A DNA stretch of 16,222 nucleotides, taken from assembly GCA_002439805.1 (NCBI GenBank), contig DJPQ01000060.1, forward strand, positions 11,065 to 27,286, given 5' to 3'. Made by a program: the position numbers and the translations under genes. A model generated the notes under the pieces. It was not told the DNA's origin. It worked only from the letters and a program-made list of their open reading frames with translations, and searched no databases. Within the stretch, counting starts at the first letter, position 1; each line of letters begins with the position of its first letter. The stretch is from Bacteroidales bacterium UBA6408. Lineage in GTDB: Bacteria; Bacteroidota; Bacteroidia; Bacteroidales; UBA932. Shown here piece by piece: positions 15,132 through 16,222 of the stretch.

Positions 15132-16166
15132 ATGAAAAAATCCATCGTCATAGACAAAAATTCGCTGACGCCCGTATATCGGCAGATTGTGATGAAAATC
15201 AGTTCGATGATTGACGCGGGAGAGCTTGAGGACGGGGAGATGCTGCCGTCGATGAACGAGCTGGCGGAGGAGCATGAAATCTCGAAAGAGACGGTAAAGA
15301 AGGCATATACGATACTGAGGAACAAGGGATGCGTGGAGCCGCATCAGGGCAAGGGATTCTTCGTCAGGAAAGACGGGGAGGCACATAAGCTCAAGGTTCT
15401 GGCGATATTCGACAAGCTCAGCACCTACAAGCAGCTCCTCTTCGACTCGATGACCGAAAGGCTAGACGCTCACGCGGAAATCACGATTCTCCTGCATGAG
15501 CAGAACGTCGAGATTCTGGAATATTTCCTCAACGAGAACCTCGACAATTTCGATTTCTATGTCATAGCGCCGCACTTCCCGCTGGACGCCGTCACCCAGG
15601 AAAAGGTGCGAACCCTGCTGAAAAGGGTGCCGAACAGGAAACTCATCATGACGGACAACTGGATAAGGAGCATACAGGGAAACTACGGGGCGGTCTATCA
15701 GGACTGGGAGAACGATATCATACAGGGGCTCGGAGACGGCCTCGACACGTTCAGGAACTACAACAGGCTCAACGTCATAACACTTCCCTCAAGTCTCTAT
15801 GCCCGGCCCATCCGGACGGGTGTGGAAAGGTTCTGCCGGGACAACGACATCCGTGTCACCTATTCGGACGTCGTCATTCCCGAGAATGTCCGCAAGGGCG
15901 AGGCCTACCTGCTCCTGAGCGGGCAGTACGACTTCGGGCTGATAGAGCTGGCAAGGCTCATAAAGAAGAAGGGGCTTGCGGTCGGGAAGGACATAGCGAT
16001 AATCTCCTACAACGAGTCCCCGATCAGCGAGATAATCCTCAACGGGCTCACCACCGTCTCGACGGACTTCATCCAGATGGGACGGCTCATCGGGGACATG
16101 ATTCTGGAGAGGAATCTGACGAAGGTACACTGTGACTTCCGCATGACCCGCCGGGAGTCGTTCTGA
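15132..16166 (+). CDS. GntR-family transcriptional regulator with LacI-like sensor domain
   Basis: A 344-residue regulator. Residues about 11-79 are the GntR winged helix: TPVYRQIV, GEMLPSMNELAEEHEISKETV (36-55) as the recognition region, and the wing GCVEPHQGKGFFV (66-78). Residues about 86-340 look like a periplasmic-binding-protein/LacI-type effector domain (KLKVLAIFDK, FYVIAPHF, KDIAIISYNES, GLTTVSTDF), which usually binds a sugar or sugar phosphate. Bacteroides GntR regulators of this layout, such as the fucose regulator FucR, control monosaccharide genes. It is divergent from the glycosidase-led operon and shares a control region with it, so it is probably the local repressor and may control itself. 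No two-component, sigma/anti-sigma or AraC regulator is present. The effector cannot be named. Confidence 0.9.
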   Translation: MKKSIVIDKNSLTPVYRQIVMKISSMIDAGELEDGEMLPSMNELAEEHEISKETVKKAYTILRNKGCVEPHQGKGFFVRKDGEAHKLKVLAIFDKLSTYKQLLFDSMTERLDAHAEITILLHEQNVEILEYFLNENLDNFDFYVIAPHFPLDAVTQEKVRTLLKRVPNRKLIMTDNWIRSIQGNYGAVYQDWENDIIQGLGDGLDTFRNYNRLNVITLPSSLYARPIRTGVERFCRDNDIRVTYSDVVIPENVRKGEAYLLLSGQYDFGLIELARLIKKKGLAVGKDIAIISYNESPISEIILNGLTTVSTDFIQMGRLIGDMILERNLTKVHCDFRMTRRESF

Positions 16167-16222
16167 GCCGCATTCGGCTTGGCACCGGATATAAAGGCGC
16201 GACGATTACCCGGCAAAGAGGT
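16167..16222. other. Intergenic end of window
   Basis: Fifty-six bases after the gntR stop. A short inverted repeat, AGCCG (16166-16170) with CGGCT (16175-16179) around CATT, overlaps the stop codon but has no T-run after it. I see no gene or RNA here. Confidence 0.4.

Noticed and set aside
1..16222. CRISPR arrays, tRNA or rRNA genes, insertion sequences, prophage
   Set aside because: No regular spaced repeats, cloverleaf sequences, transposase motifs or terminal inverted repeats were seen anywhere in the window.

Overview
The window looks like chromosomal DNA from a member of the Bacteroidota, probably order Bacteroidales. The reasons are a SusC/SusD pair, several BACON-domain lipoproteins, fimbrillin-like lipoproteins, and promoter elements of the Bacteroidota TAnnTTTG type. 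By eye the GC content is about the mid-50s percent, which is high for Bacteroides. I cannot name the genus.

Layout. At the left edge is a rightward gene for a small phospholipid-type acyltransferase (29-580). It faces the end of a long leftward gene train across a short gap holding a hairpin. The leftward train runs from about 15080 down to 629. In order of transcription it holds: a secreted clan GH-A (GH39-like) glycosidase; a 44-residue small ORF; two large fimbrillin-like/beta-helix lipoproteins; a third fimbrillin-like lipoprotein without a beta-helix; a BACON lipoprotein; a cysteine-rich lipoprotein of unknown function; SusC; SusD; a single-BACON lipoprotein; a double-BACON lipoprotein; and a secreted endonuclease/exonuclease/phosphatase (EEP) family enzyme. 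At the right is a divergent rightward gene for a GntR-type repressor with a sugar-binding-like sensor domain (15132-16166), then 56 bases with no gene.

How the genes fit together. Most junctions in the train are ATGA overlaps or gaps of 4-21 bases, so it is most simply one translationally coupled operon, with the only larger gap (about 200 bases) partly filled by the small ORF. I read it as a non-canonical polysaccharide-utilization-like locus. SusC/SusD would import a ligand. The BACON, fimbrillin-like and beta-helix lipoproteins would form the cell-surface capture layer. The GH39-like enzyme and the EEP enzyme would process the ligand. The GntR protein would sense an internal product and repress the locus. 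The substrate is unknown. The EEP enzyme suggests a phosphate-containing or nucleic-acid-like ligand, but that is inference.

The most interesting points are: the gntR/glycosidase control region, where two good promoter elements face each other across three copies of an ACTGTGGT box; the 44-codon ORF between the glycosidase and the lipoproteins; the trio of related fimbrillin-like lipoproteins; and a run of eight G residues early in one of them that could allow phase variation.
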